Of a stretch of DNA of 64,000 nucleotides, positions 32,699 through 41,600 are shown in pieces (position 1 is the first letter of the stretch; each line of letters begins with the position of its first letter). The stretch is from Sphingomonas sp. (lineage in GTDB: Bacteria > Pseudomonadota > Alphaproteobacteria > Sphingomonadales > Sphingomonadaceae), in the NCBI GenBank assembly GCA_017418975.1, contig JAFOMG010000024.1, positions 124,001-188,000 of the forward strand, in the 5' to 3' direction. A model generated the notes under the pieces. That model was not told the origin of the DNA. It saw only the letters and a list, made by a program, of their open reading frames with translations, and ran no database searches. The position numbers were made by a program, and so were the translations under genes.

Positions 32699-33973
32699 TC
32701 AACGGGCGAAGGTTGCTTCGCCCGTCACCGGCGCCGTGAGGGCCGGCGCCTGACTGGTTGCGGTCGGCGCGATCTTGCCGGGCTTCGGGTTCACCTTGCC
32801 GCCCGGGGCCGCGAACTGGGTGCCGGAGATCACCACCTTGTCCTGGGCGGTCAGGCCCGAGCGGACGATGCGCAGGCCGTCGACCACCGGGCCGAGTGTC
32901 ACCGGCTTCGGCGCGACGGTGCCGTCCTTGCCGACGGTCAGCACGAGCTTGCGCGCCTGGTCGGTCTGGATCGCGGTATCGGGCACCATGAGCGCCTGGG
33001 TGGTGCCGCCGGCCGAGAGGCGCATGTTGCCGAACATGCCGGGCGTCAGGAACATGCCCGGATTGCTCAGCACCGCGCGGCCGCGGATCGTGCCCGACTT
33101 GGGATCGAGGCCGTTATCGGTGAAGTCGAGCTTGCCCTTCCACTTATAGTCGGTCTCGTCCTGCAGGCGGATCTCCACCGGCGAGGCCTGGGCGCCGGTT
33201 TCCTTCGCGCGCTTGGTCTTGAGGAACAGCGCCTCCGAGCCGTCGAACGTGAAGTAGATCGGGTCGAGCGCGTTGATCGTGGTCAGCAGCGAACCGCCCT
33301 GCCCCTCGCCCGCGGCCACCAGGTTGCCCGGATCGACGCGGCGGTCCGAGATGCGGCCGGCGATCGGGGCGCGGACCTGCGTGAACTCCATGTCGAGCGC
33401 GCGGCTGCGCACCCGGGCCTGGGCCGCGGACACCGCCGCGCCGGCGGCGCGGACCCGGGCCTGGAGCCGCTCGACATCGCTCTTCGACACTGCCTCGACC
33501 GACACCAGCCGCTCGGCGCGGCCAAGGTCGGAACGGGCGAGCGCGAGATCGCTCTCGGCGCTGGCCAGCCCGGCCCGCGCCTCGGCGAGCGCAGCCGCGA
33601 AGGGACGCTGGTCGATGGTGAAGAGCAGCTGGCCCTTCTGCACGATCGCGCCGTCGGTGAAGTGAACGCCGGTGATCGCGCCCGAGACGCGCGGACGCAC
33701 CTCGACGGCGCGACTCGGCTCGAAGCGGCCGACATAATCGTCCCATTCGTTGACGTCGCGGACCAGCGGGTTGGCGACCGTCACCACCGGGGGCGGCGGC
33801 GCGGCCATCGCCGCGGGCGCGTCCTTGCTGGCGATGCTGAGGCCGGCGGCGACGAGCACTACCGGCAGCGCGACGAGGCTGCCGCGCTGCCACAGCGGCA
33901 TGCGGCGGAGGCGCTCCGAGACGCCCGGCTTGTTGTCGCCCGTCTCGGATTCGATGCGCGTGATCATGTTCAT
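32699..33973 (-). CDS. RND efflux periplasmic adaptor (membrane fusion protein)
   Basis: 424 residues of AcrA/MexA type. One N-terminal membrane anchor (about 30-50) is followed by the barrel-sandwich half EVRPRVSGAITGVHFTDGAIVQKGQ, an alpha-hairpin, the second lipoyl half DMEFTQVRAPIAGRISDRRVD and beta-barrel segments. It has no lipobox, so it is anchored by the helix. Its start overlaps the stop of the 129-residue gene (ATGA), which shows the two are co-translated. Confidence 0.93.
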   Translation of the reverse strand: MNMITRIESETGDNKPGVSERLRRMPLWQRGSLVALPVVLVAAGLSIASKDAPAAMAAPPPPVVTVANPLVRDVNEWDDYVGRFEPSRAVEVRPRVSGAITGVHFTDGAIVQKGQLLFTIDQRPFAAALAEARAGLASAESDLALARSDLGRAERLVSVEAVSKSDVERLQARVRAAGAAVSAAQARVRSRALDMEFTQVRAPIAGRISDRRVDPGNLVAAGEGQGGSLLTTINALDPIYFTFDGSEALFLKTKRAKETGAQASPVEIRLQDETDYKWKGKLDFTDNGLDPKSGTIRGRAVLSNPGMFLTPGMFGNMRLSAGGTTQALMVPDTAIQTDQARKLVLTVGKDGTVAPKPVTLGPVVDGLRIVRSGLTAQDKVVISGTQFAAPGGKVNPKPGKIAPTATSQAPALTAPVTGEATFAR

Positions 33974-34359
33974 TGGAATCGCTTCCCCTGATTCAGGGCT
34001 GCCCGGCCGCGGCTGATGGAGGCGAGCAGCGTTTCATATTGCTCGGGCGTGAAGCCCGCTTCGTGGAAGGCGCGGATCTCGTGGCGCGGCACGGCATAGC
34101 CCTTGTGCCAGGCGAGCACGGAGACGCGGCGGAGTGCCTCGAGCTTCTGGTCCGCGAGTTTCGGATTGGACACCTCGCCCCCGAAGATCACGCCCAGCGC
34201 CACCGCGAGGCGGCCCGGCTTCTCCAGGCTCGAGAGCCGGTCGTGCTGCGCGATCGCGACGACCTGCCATTCGAGTGCGGAAAAACCGCTGACCGGGAGG
34301 ACATCGGCGGGCACCGCGATCGGGCTGCCCTGGAGCGCGGCGAAGTTGAGATATGCCAT
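33970..34359 (-). CDS. First gene of the RND operon, unknown 129-residue protein
   Basis: A cytoplasmic, mostly helical protein with no signal peptide. Segments SALEWQVVAIAQHDRLSSL and EIRAFHEAGFTPEQYETLLASI suggest an AhpD/carboxymuconolactone-decarboxylase-like fold, where the second is the usual helical end, but the CxxC or ExxCxxxxH redox motif is missing (no Cys at all). It has an excellent ribosome site (AGGAGGAGACGATC then ATG). Being first in the repressed efflux operon, it may act on the pump's substrate or bind it. Confidence 0.75.
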   Translation of the reverse strand: MAYLNFAALQGSPIAVPADVLPVSGFSALEWQVVAIAQHDRLSSLEKPGRLAVALGVIFGGEVSNPKLADQKLEALRRVSVLAWHKGYAVPRHEIRAFHEAGFTPEQYETLLASISRGRAALNQGKRFQ

Positions 34360-34585
34360 GATCGTCTCCTCCTGCTTGTTGCCCGGCGGAAGGCAAAAGC
34401 CTCCCCGTGCCGCGCGGAACCCGTTTCCGCCGGCATTTCCGGTCATCCCCAACCGGCACGAGACGAGGCCTTCGCGCAGACGCATGTGTCTGCGGCGCAC
34501 CGTCCCGGTCCTGTCTAAATTCTGCGCTGCTGGAGTGATGGCTCGGGGCGTCGGCCCCTCGTCCTCGCTTCGGCAGCTTCCCTCA

Positions 34586-34607
34586 TTCTATACTGACTGG
34601 TATAGAA
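34586..34607 (-). promoter_or_regulatory. TetR-type operator overlapping the -10 of the efflux operon
   Basis: Perfect 8-base arms TTCTATAC and GTATAGAA flank a 6-base centre. On the minus strand the arm includes TATACC (34604-34599), the likely -10. A bound dimer would block promoter opening. Confidence 0.75.
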
Positions 34608-34627
34608 ATCGTGCTGCGTTGCGTCAA
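34599..34627 (-). promoter_or_regulatory. Promoter of the RND efflux operon
   Basis: On the minus strand TTGACG (34627-34622) and TATACC (34604-34599) are separated by exactly 17 bases. It lies about 240 bases before the first gene's start. Two palindromes touch it, one over the -10 and one just upstream of the -35. Confidence 0.7.
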
Positions 34628-34637
34628 GAGCATTTTT

Positions 34638-34651
34638 ATACCGGCCGGTAT
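34638..34651 (-). promoter_or_regulatory. Second operator palindrome upstream of the -35
   Basis: ATACCGGCCGGTAT is a perfect 14-base palindrome sharing the ATACC/GGTAT half-sites with the operator at 34586. Its centre lies about 48 bases from the other centre, near four to five helical turns, allowing two repressor dimers on one face or a looped complex. Confidence 0.7.
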
Positions 34652-34693
34652 TTTTTGTCGAGACGGGGAAGAAAAAACTTTGGAAGCCCCTGT

Positions 34694-34752
34694 TCGCATC
34701 CCGGCGAAAGCCGGGATCCCAGGCAAAGGCGCGGACTTTCGCCGGGATGACG
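34694..34752. repeat. Palindromic repeat (CATCCCGGCGAAAGCCGGGATG family)
   Basis: A CATCCCGGC-GAAA-GCCGGGATC hairpin followed by an inverted copy near TTTCGCCGGGATGACG lies just after the tetR stop. It may end tetR transcription. The remainder of 34360-34771 holds the operon leader and the operators. Confidence 0.65.
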
Positions 34753-34771
34753 GCTCCCTGCCCGCTATCGC

Positions 34772-35383
34772 TTACTTGCTCGGCCAGCAGGCCAGGCTGG
34801 TGTCGATCAGCGCCTTGAGATCGGCACAGGAAGTGCCGCCCCCCGCCTGGAGCGCGATGCCCTGGAGCAGCGCGGTCAGATAGGCGGTGAGCCCGATCAC
34901 ATCGGTATCGGCGGGCAGATCGCCCTCGTCCTTGGCGCGCTCGAACCGATCGATCAGCCCCTGCTTCACGATCGCACCGCGCTTGAGCACCTCGGCGCGG
35001 ATCGACTCCGCCTCGGCCCCGCAGGCCACCGAGTTGATCACGCCCATGCAGCCCTTGGGATCGCACGAGCTCATCTGCATCTCGAGCGCGCCGATCAGCA
35101 GCCGCTCGGCGACGCCGCGCGCGGTCGGCGCATCCAGCGCCTTGCCCATATAGTCGAGCTTCTCGCGCTGATAGAGGTCGAGCGTCTTCTTGAAGAGCGC
35201 TTCCTTGTTGCCGAACGCCGCATAGAGGCTCGGCCGGGTGATGCCCATCGCCTCGGTGAGGTCGCTCAGCGAAGCGCCTTCATAGCCCTTGCTCCAGAAG
35301 ACGCGCAGCGCCGCGGTCAACGCCGAGTCGGTGTCGAATTCGCGGGGGCGCCCCTTGGCGACGGCACAGGCGGTGATTTCCAT
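34772..35383 (-). CDS. TetR-family repressor, probable regulator of the efflux operon
   Basis: 203 residues. The N-terminal HTH (about 10-55) reads ALRVFWSKGYEGASLSDLTEAMGITRPSLYAAFGNKEALF, split here by helices, and the C-terminal ligand domain has three Cys-containing stretches (SCDPKGCMG, GGGTSCADL). ATG 35383 is chosen because the open frame upstream lacks family sequence. It lies immediately upstream of, and parallel to, the RND operon. A GACCGGTACAT sequence spanning its own start region resembles the operators and suggests autorepression. Confidence 0.9.
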   Translation of the reverse strand: MEITACAVAKGRPREFDTDSALTAALRVFWSKGYEGASLSDLTEAMGITRPSLYAAFGNKEALFKKTLDLYQREKLDYMGKALDAPTARGVAERLLIGALEMQMSSCDPKGCMGVINSVACGAEAESIRAEVLKRGAIVKQGLIDRFERAKDEGDLPADTDVIGLTAYLTALLQGIALQAGGGTSCADLKALIDTSLACWPSK

Positions 35384-35751
35384 AATGACCGGTACATAAT
35401 GTTGATGGACCCAAAAGTCCAATGCCTTGCGGCGCCTCCGCGTTCCACCCCCGTTAACCACTGTATTTTCACGGGTGTGAACTTGCCGGTCAGTGGGATT
35501 ACGCGATTCACATGGTTGAATCCACTCGACTCACCAGTTGGCGAAACCATGGGGCGGCTCCAGCGCAAGTTTCTGGTGCATTACGCGCGCATTCCTGCAG
35601 ATCTTCCGAATTGATCGGCGAGATGATCGCGGGTCCGTCGCGCAGTTCTTGGGCAGCCATGGCATCGTGCAATCTGCCGCAACGATACCCCCTGCGCCAC
35701 CGGCGCCATTTATACGCTTGCCCTAGTTTGCACCAAAATGGAGTAATTTAA
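35384..35751. other. Intergenic region between divergent tetR and FixJ-type regulator
   Basis: These 368 bases have no convincing gene; short frames inside have no recognisable features. The left edge (35385-35397) carries a half-operator ACCGGTACAT near the tetR start. The right part must hold the promoter of the response regulator; a weak GGAG ribosome site stands about 8 bases before ATG 35752. Confidence 0.4.
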
Positions 35752-36375
35752 ATGGACGGCCAGCGTCTGGTGCACATCATCGACGACGAGGACAGCGTCC
35801 GGAACTCGATCGGGTTCATGCTGCGGACGACGGGCTATGCCGTGCGCCTATGGTCCTCGGGCGCCGCATTCCTTCGCGAGCTGCGCGGCATCGAGCCGGG
35901 CTGCATCCTGCTCGACATCCGCATGCCCGAGATCGACGGGTTGCAGGTGCAGCAGCAGATCAACGAACGCGGCGCCGCCATGCCCGTGATCGTGCTCACC
36001 GGGCATGGCGATGTGGCGATCGCCGTGAAGGCGATGCGCGGGGGCGCGATCGACTTTCTCGAAAAGCCGTTCGAGGCCGATCGGCTGCTCGGCGCGATCG
36101 ACAAGGCCTTTGAGCGCATGCGCGAGTCGAACGGCGCCTCGCGCACCGATGCGGCCCGCACCCAGCTCGCCAACCTCTCCGCCCGCGAGCGCGAGGTGCT
36201 GGACGGGCTCGCGGCGGGCTTCCCCAACAAGACCATCGCCTATGATCTCGGCATCTCGCCGCGCACGGTGGAAGTCCACCGCGCCAATCTGATGCAGAAG
36301 CTCGGTGCGCGCAGCCTCTCGGAAGCGCTGCGCGTCACCTTCATCGCCGAGATGGGCGAGATCCAGCGCCCATAG
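35752..36375 (+). CDS. FixJ-family response regulator (receiver plus LuxR-type HTH)
   Basis: 207 residues: receiver with acidic pocket IIDDEDSV, phospho-acceptor Asp55 in CILLDIRMPEIDG and Lys in DFLEKPFEADRLL, then a LuxR/GerE HTH with LSAREREVLDGLAAGFPNKTIAYDLGIS split over the helices. It resembles FixJ/TtrR/NodW-type regulators. No cognate histidine kinase is adjacent, so it is an orphan here. It converges on the manganese exporter gene with 3 bases between stops. Confidence 0.92.
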   Translation: MDGQRLVHIIDDEDSVRNSIGFMLRTTGYAVRLWSSGAAFLRELRGIEPGCILLDIRMPEIDGLQVQQQINERGAAMPVIVLTGHGDVAIAVKAMRGGAIDFLEKPFEADRLLGAIDKAFERMRESNGASRTDAARTQLANLSAREREVLDGLAAGFPNKTIAYDLGISPRTVEVHRANLMQKLGARSLSEALRVTFIAEMGEIQRP

Positions 36376-36378
36376 CGC

Positions 36379-36948
36379 TCAGAACCAGCCGGCGGTCTCG
36401 CCCAGCATCAGGATGCCCGCGGCGATGAACAGCACCGCGGCGATGCCGTGCACCAGCCGGAGCGGCACGCGCTTGAGCAGGGCGTTGCCGAGGAACACCG
36501 CCGGCACATTGGCGAGCATCATGCCCAGGGTGGTGCCCGCGGTGACCGCCCACACATTGTGGAACTTCGCGCCCAACGCCACCGTGGCGAGCTGGGTCTT
36601 GTCCCCCATCTCGACCAGGAAGAAGGCGATGGCGGTGGTGACGAAGGCACCGAAACGGGCCGGCTTGTCCTCCAGATCGTCGATCTTGTCGGGGATCAGC
36701 GTCCACAGCCCCATCGCGATGAACGAAGCGGCGATCAGATAGCGGAACCAGCTGCCCTGGAGCAGCGCGGCGGCTTCCGAGCCGACCAGCGCGGCGAGGA
36801 AATGATTGGCCAAGGTCGCGACCAGGATGCCGAGAATGATCGGCACCGGCTTCTTGAAGCGGGTGGCGAGCAGAATGGCGAGCAGCTGGGTCTTGTCGCC
36901 GATCTCGGCGAGCGCGACGAGCGCGGTGGAACTGAGCAGGGCTTCCAA
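36379..36948 (-). CDS. GDT1/UPF0016 family manganese exporter
   Basis: 189 residues with six membrane helices in two repeats, each bearing the cation motif EIGDKTQLLAI and EMGDKTQLATV (ExGDKT). This family (TMEM165/GDT1, MneA in bacteria) exports Mn2+ and related ions. TTG 36948 is chosen because GGAG lies 8 bases upstream and the first ExGDKT helix begins right after; the longer frame runs back into the riboswitch. Control by the manganese riboswitch at 37024-37138 supports the Mn2+ role. Confidence 0.92.
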   Translation of the reverse strand: MEALLSSTALVALAEIGDKTQLLAILLATRFKKPVPIILGILVATLANHFLAALVGSEAAALLQGSWFRYLIAASFIAMGLWTLIPDKIDDLEDKPARFGAFVTTAIAFFLVEMGDKTQLATVALGAKFHNVWAVTAGTTLGMMLANVPAVFLGNALLKRVPLRLVHGIAAVLFIAAGILMLGETAGWF

Positions 36949-36989
36949 GGGACATACTCCGGGCCGGACGGAGACGAAATCCAACGACA

Positions 36990-37138
36990 TCGCACCTCCC
37001 CGCCCGGCAAGAGCGGAGATGCGACGCCATTGGTCTCGCCCGAACGGTGACCCGTCCCTCCCGCGCCATGGCCTCTCGGCCAAGTATGTTGACGCGGGAG
37101 CCCGCGCGTCGGCGCGGCTGGCTACTCCCCAAATAGCG
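36990..37138 (-). promoter_or_regulatory. yybP-ykoY manganese riboswitch and downstream hairpin
   Basis: On the minus strand, aptamer 37138-37025 shows the conserved GGGGAGTAGC, then GTCAACATACTTGG, and the closing GAGACCAATGGC. GCTATTTGG and CCAATGGC pair as the P1 stem. A second 10-bp hairpin (TCGCATCTCC / GGAGGTGCGA, 37024-36990) follows at once and may be the expression platform; no U-tract follows, so the switching mechanism is not clear. It turns on the GDT1 exporter when Mn2+ is high. Confidence 0.9.
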
Positions 37139-37206
37139 AGTTGCTGCCGAGGCAGCACATGCGGGCCCCTAGGGCAGCTACCCCCGGAAATCCAGCATTT
37201 TGTGGT

Positions 37207-37731
37207 TCAGCGCGCCAAGCTGAGCAGGGGATTCTCCGCCGCGGGCGCCGGATCCGGCTCGCCGCGCAGCGAGGCGAGCAAATCGCCGATCGAGCGTATC
37301 GGCGTCGAATCGAGGAAACGGCTGCCCCAGTCGCGCGCCAGCGCCGCGGCGTCGGCACCCGTATCCGCCAGGATCGAGGGAAAGGCGATGCGCAGGCGCG
37401 GCCCGGCGAACAGCTGCTCGGGCGAAGCCGCCACCGCCGATCCCAGCGGCCGCACGAACACCGCGCCGGCCACCTTCTCGACATAGGAAGCCGGCGAAAG
37501 CCGTGCCCACCAGGTCACCGCGAAACAGCCGATGCCGTGCGCGACCAGGATCACCGGGCGCTCCGTCAGGCGCACCGCCTCGTCGAGCCGGGCGGCCCAC
37601 AGGTTGCGCCCGCCCCCGCCAAGCTCGATGATCTGCCCGGCATGCGCCAGCAGGTTGCGATCGGGACGGTCGGCGCGATCATAGATGGTCAATGTCGGAA
37701 GCGACGGATCGAAGAGGCCATTCTCGGGCAT
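37207..37731 (-). CDS. RBBP9/YdeN-like alpha/beta hydrolase lacking its nucleophile
   Basis: 174 residues with the YdeN/RBBP9 layout. The nucleophile elbow, normally HSLGC, reads VAHGIGCFAV: the Ser codon is GGC (Gly) in the DNA. I also find no His in the C-terminal third where the catalytic His should be. The start MPENGLF has a reasonable length. It is probably a non-enzymatic homologue or a decaying gene. It is transcribed toward the riboswitch region, downstream of its own promoter. Confidence 0.75.
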   Translation of the reverse strand: MPENGLFDPSLPTLTIYDRADRPDRNLLAHAGQIIELGGGGRNLWAARLDEAVRLTERPVILVAHGIGCFAVTWWARLSPASYVEKVAGAVFVRPLGSAVAASPEQLFAGPRLRIAFPSILADTGADAAALARDWGSRFLDSTPIRSIGDLLASLRGEPDPAPAAENPLLSLAR

Positions 37732-37962
37732 TCGCTTATCTCCCTTGCCGGGCGGTAAGGCACGCTCAACGAGTCGTCAGCCTATTCCTACCCTGCCACT
37801 ATGCAATCGCCCCTGCGCCAGGATGTTTTCCCGACGCGCCGAAATAATCGACCCCCTCTGTGACTCTCCCGTGTCCGAATATTGCAGAAAGTTCATCTTG
37901 CGGAGAACTGTCGGCCACCCGGGCGGGTGCAGTCTTGCCTCTCCACAAGCAGGAGAGTGCCA

Positions 37963-38241
37963 ATGTTCAGGAAGCTGATGATCGCCGGAGCCTCGCTCGC
38001 CATGCTCGCCGCGGCGACGCCTTCGATCGCGGCGCCGTGCCGTGATGCGCATGGCAAGTTCATGAAGTGCCCCACCAAGCCCGCGGCCACGCCCGCCAAG
38101 CCTGCGGCCACGGCCAAGCCCGCGGCCAAGCCTGCAGCCATGCCCGCCAAGCACACGGCCACGCCCGTCAAGGCGACTCACTGCAAGGACGCCAAGGGCA
38201 AGTTCGTGAAGTGCGGCACGGCGGGCGCCAAGCCGGCCTGA
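37963..38241 (+). CDS. Small secreted protein with two CxDAxGKFxKC motifs
   Basis: 92 residues: signal peptide (to about SIAA, residue 24), then CRDAHGKFMKC, an Ala/Lys/Pro/Thr repeat linker of about 35 residues (AATPAKPAATAKPAAK), and a second CKDAKGKFVKC near the end. The paired motifs could each form a Cys loop or bind metal or cell-wall polymers; I know no name for them. ATG 37963 follows AGGAGAGTGCCA, a clear ribosome site. A terminator follows at 38306. Confidence 0.75.
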   Translation: MFRKLMIAGASLAMLAAATPSIAAPCRDAHGKFMKCPTKPAATPAKPAATAKPAAKPAAMPAKHTATPVKATHCKDAKGKFVKCGTAGAKPA

Positions 38242-38641
38242 CCCATCTCCGGGCCTGGCCGCCTCCCTCTGGCCGGGCCCGGATCATTTCCTACCAGCAA
38301 CTCCGAAGCCGGCGGCAACCCGCCGGCTTTTCGTTCGTCAGCCCCGCGCGCGAGCGATCCGGCTTCGTCGCAATAGGCACCACCCCGGTCGCTTAACGGA
38401 GGAAGCCGCCCTCCGCTCCCCGCAGCGTGCCCCCTGCGCCCGTGCTTCAATCGTGAAGACGGCGCAGCGAGCGGGCGGGCTACCGGGCGACATCCTGGAC
38501 GATCGGGTCGGCGAAATTTCCCAAGCGAAATGGCCAGAGCGCGATGCAGCCCCGCCGCGCGAGCGAAAGAGGGAGTGGCCCGCAATGCGAGAAGCCTGAG
38601 CGACAGGCTCTCGCCGCGGCCCACAAGCAAAAGGGCTGACA
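38242..38641. other. Intergenic region with terminator, before the TonB receptor
   Basis: No gene is supported here. The left part has the terminator at 38306-38331. The rest is GC-rich with no recognised operator; the receptor's promoter must lie in it. AAGGG stands 6 bases before ATG 38642. Confidence 0.4.
38306..38331 (+). terminator. Rho-independent terminator of the small secreted protein gene
   Basis: AAGCCGGCGG and CCGCCGGCTT pair around CAAC and are followed by TT. Confidence 0.8.
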
Positions 38642-41600
38642 ATGATAAATCGAACCAGGACCATGACTCGCCTGTTGCGGGACTCGACGGCGCTTTGCGG
38701 CGCTCTGCTGATCGCCGTGCCGGCCTTGGCGCAGGAAGCCGCCCCCGCCGCGGCACCCGCACAGGATAGTGCCGCCGCCGCACCGGCCACGGCCGCGCAG
38801 GAAGCGCCCGGCGACTCGATCGTCGTCACCGGCTCGCTGATCCGGCGCACCGACACGGAGACGCCGTCGCCGGTGACCGTGCTCTCGGCCGAGACGCTGG
38901 AGCAGCGCGGCCTGAACACCGTCACCGAAGCGGTGCAGCGCCTGTCGGCGGGCAATGCCGGCACGATCACCCAGGGCTGGAACGCGGGCGGCAACTTCGC
39001 CGCGGGCGCCAGCGCGATCTCGCTGCGCGGCCTCACCGTGCAATCGACCCTGACCATCTTCGACGGCCTGCGCATGGCGCCCTATCCGCTCGCGGACGAC
39101 GGCCAGCGCAACTTCGTCGACATGAATACCATCCAGAACGCGATCATCGAGCGGATCGACGTGCTGAAGGACGGCGCTTCGTCGACCTATGGCGCCGACG
39201 CGGTGGCCGGCGTGATCAACGTGATCACCAAGAAGGAGATCAAGGGGCTGCACGCCAATGTCTCGGCCGGCATCTCGCAGCGCGGTGACGCAGGCGAGCA
39301 GCGCGCCGACCTGACCTGGGGCTATGGCGACCTCAACGAGCAGGGCTTCAACGTCTATGTCAGCGGCGAGTATATGAAGCAGGACCCGCTCTGGGCGCGC
39401 GACCGCGACTATCCGTTCAACACCAAGGACTGGAGCCGCATCTGCAACGCGGGCGGCGCCTGCATGCATAACCTGAACTGGAACGGCGTCAGCCCCGACG
39501 GGACCGTCAACGGCCTCTCCTCCGTTCCCGGTGTCGCACTGGTTCGTCCGGTGACGACTCCCGGCAGCCCCGTCGGCTCGGGGCGCTATTCCTACGTCGC
39601 CACGTCGAACCCCTGCGGCCGCTGGACGCCGTACCAGCTCTCGGCCGCGCAGATCGCACGGACGACCACTGCGCCAGCAAGCGGCCTGGTCTGCCAGGGC
39701 GACCCGGCGGAGTATCTGATGCTGCTGCCGGACGTGGAGCGCTTCGGCGTGTCCACGCGATTCACCGCCAATATCGGGGAATCGCACCAGTTCTACGCAC
39801 AGGCGAACTATTACAAGTCGAGCGTCGTCGGAACCGCGGTGCCGCACAGCCTTGGCGGTACGCCGCCAGATCCCAGCTCGGTGGGCACCTACAGCGTGAT
39901 CATGCCGGTCTATGTCTGCGCTGCCGGCAGAGGCACGCCCAACGGGCTGAACACGGGTTGCGACGCCACCAACGGCACGCTCAACCCGCAAAATCCCTAT
40001 GCCGCGGCCGGTCAGACCGCGCAGCTCCTCTTCCGGACCGATCGCCCGCGCAGGGACGAGGCGATCTCGCGTGCGCTGCGCGGTACGATCGGCCTCTCGG
40101 GTCAGCTCGCCGGCTTCGACTATTCGGCGAGCTTCGTCGCCGCCAATTCCAAGCTCACCCGCACCCAGTACAACTATGTGAAGGCACAGCGGGTGATGGA
40201 CGTGCTCGCGCGCGGCACGTTCAACTTCACCAACCCGTCCGCCAATCCGCAAAGCGTCTGGGATTATATCATGCCGGACAACGCCACGGTGTCGAACTCG
40301 GACCTGTGGCAGGCCACCGCGAGCCTGTCGCGGCACGTGCTCGACCTGCCGGGCGGCGGCGTCGATGCGGCGGGCGGCCTCTCCTATCGCTATGAGTCGA
40401 TCATCTCGCCAAGCGCCAACCCCGGCAACGAAACCAGCCCCTGGGATCGCTACTACAATATCAACGCGGTCGGCACCTCGGGCAGCCGCAAGGTCTTCTC
40501 GGCCTTTGGCGAAATCCAGGCAGCGGCGCTGGACAAGATCGAGCTGAACCTCTCGGGCCGCTATGATTCCTATTCGAGCGGGCAGAAGAATTTCTCGCCC
40601 AAGGTCGGTGCCAAGATCACCCCGATCCGGGCCCTTGCGGTGCGCGGCACCTGGTCGAAGGGCTTCCGCATCCCGAGCTTCAACGAGGCCTATGGCACGC
40701 CAACCACCGGCTTCATCTCGCGCGGCGGCGGCACCTTCTGCCAGACCTATGCGAGCTTCTGCGCGGCGCATGGCAACAATGCCTATGCCACCCAGCAATT
40801 CTCGCTGGGCCTCACCAATGTGGGCAATCCCGCGCTGCGGCCGGAGAAGTCGGAAAGCCTGACCGCCGGCATGATCTTCGAACCGATCCGCGGGCTGAGC
40901 TTCACGGTCGATTTCTGGCGGATCAGGGTCAAGGACCAGATCGTCGGCGTGAACAACACCGCGCCGGTGGTCGACGCCTATTATCGCAACAACGGCGTCG
41001 TGAACATTCCGGGCATCACCGTCCGGCCCGGCATCATCGACCCGGCCAATCCGAACGCGCTGCCGCATATCGGCTCCATCCAGGCCCTCTATGCCAATGC
41101 CAACCGGCAGATCGTCCAGGGCGTCGACGTCGGCTTCAACGCGAATCTGAAGCTGACCGAGGGCGTGCGCTGGATCAGCTCGCTCGATGTCTCGTACCTC
41201 GACAAGAACCACCTCACGCTGGTCGACCCGATCACCGGCGTGGCCCAGCCCCCGCAGCGCTATGAGGACACGCTGAGCCCGTGCAACAACACCTCCTGCT
41301 CGGGATCGCCGCGCTGGCGGGCCAGCTGGCAGAACACGCTGCAGCTCGGCGCCACCAGCGTGACGGCCACCGCCTATTACACGGCCGGCTATCATGTGTC
41401 GCAGGTCGATCTGGGCGCGACTCCGTTCGACTGCCAGAGCGCGATCGAGAATGGCACGCAGACCTATGACGATGATTCGCCGGTGCAGTGCCGCTCGAAG
41501 GACATCTGGAACGTCGACCTCACCATCCAGCATCGGATCAACGACAATTTCGCCCTGTCGCTGAACGTGATGAACCTGCTCGACACCAAGCCGCCCTTCG

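Noticed and set aside
29932..32739. A 935-codon frame antisense to the RND pump
   Set aside because: Arg/His/Asp-rich composition typical of antisense shadows; the pump on the other strand is unambiguous.
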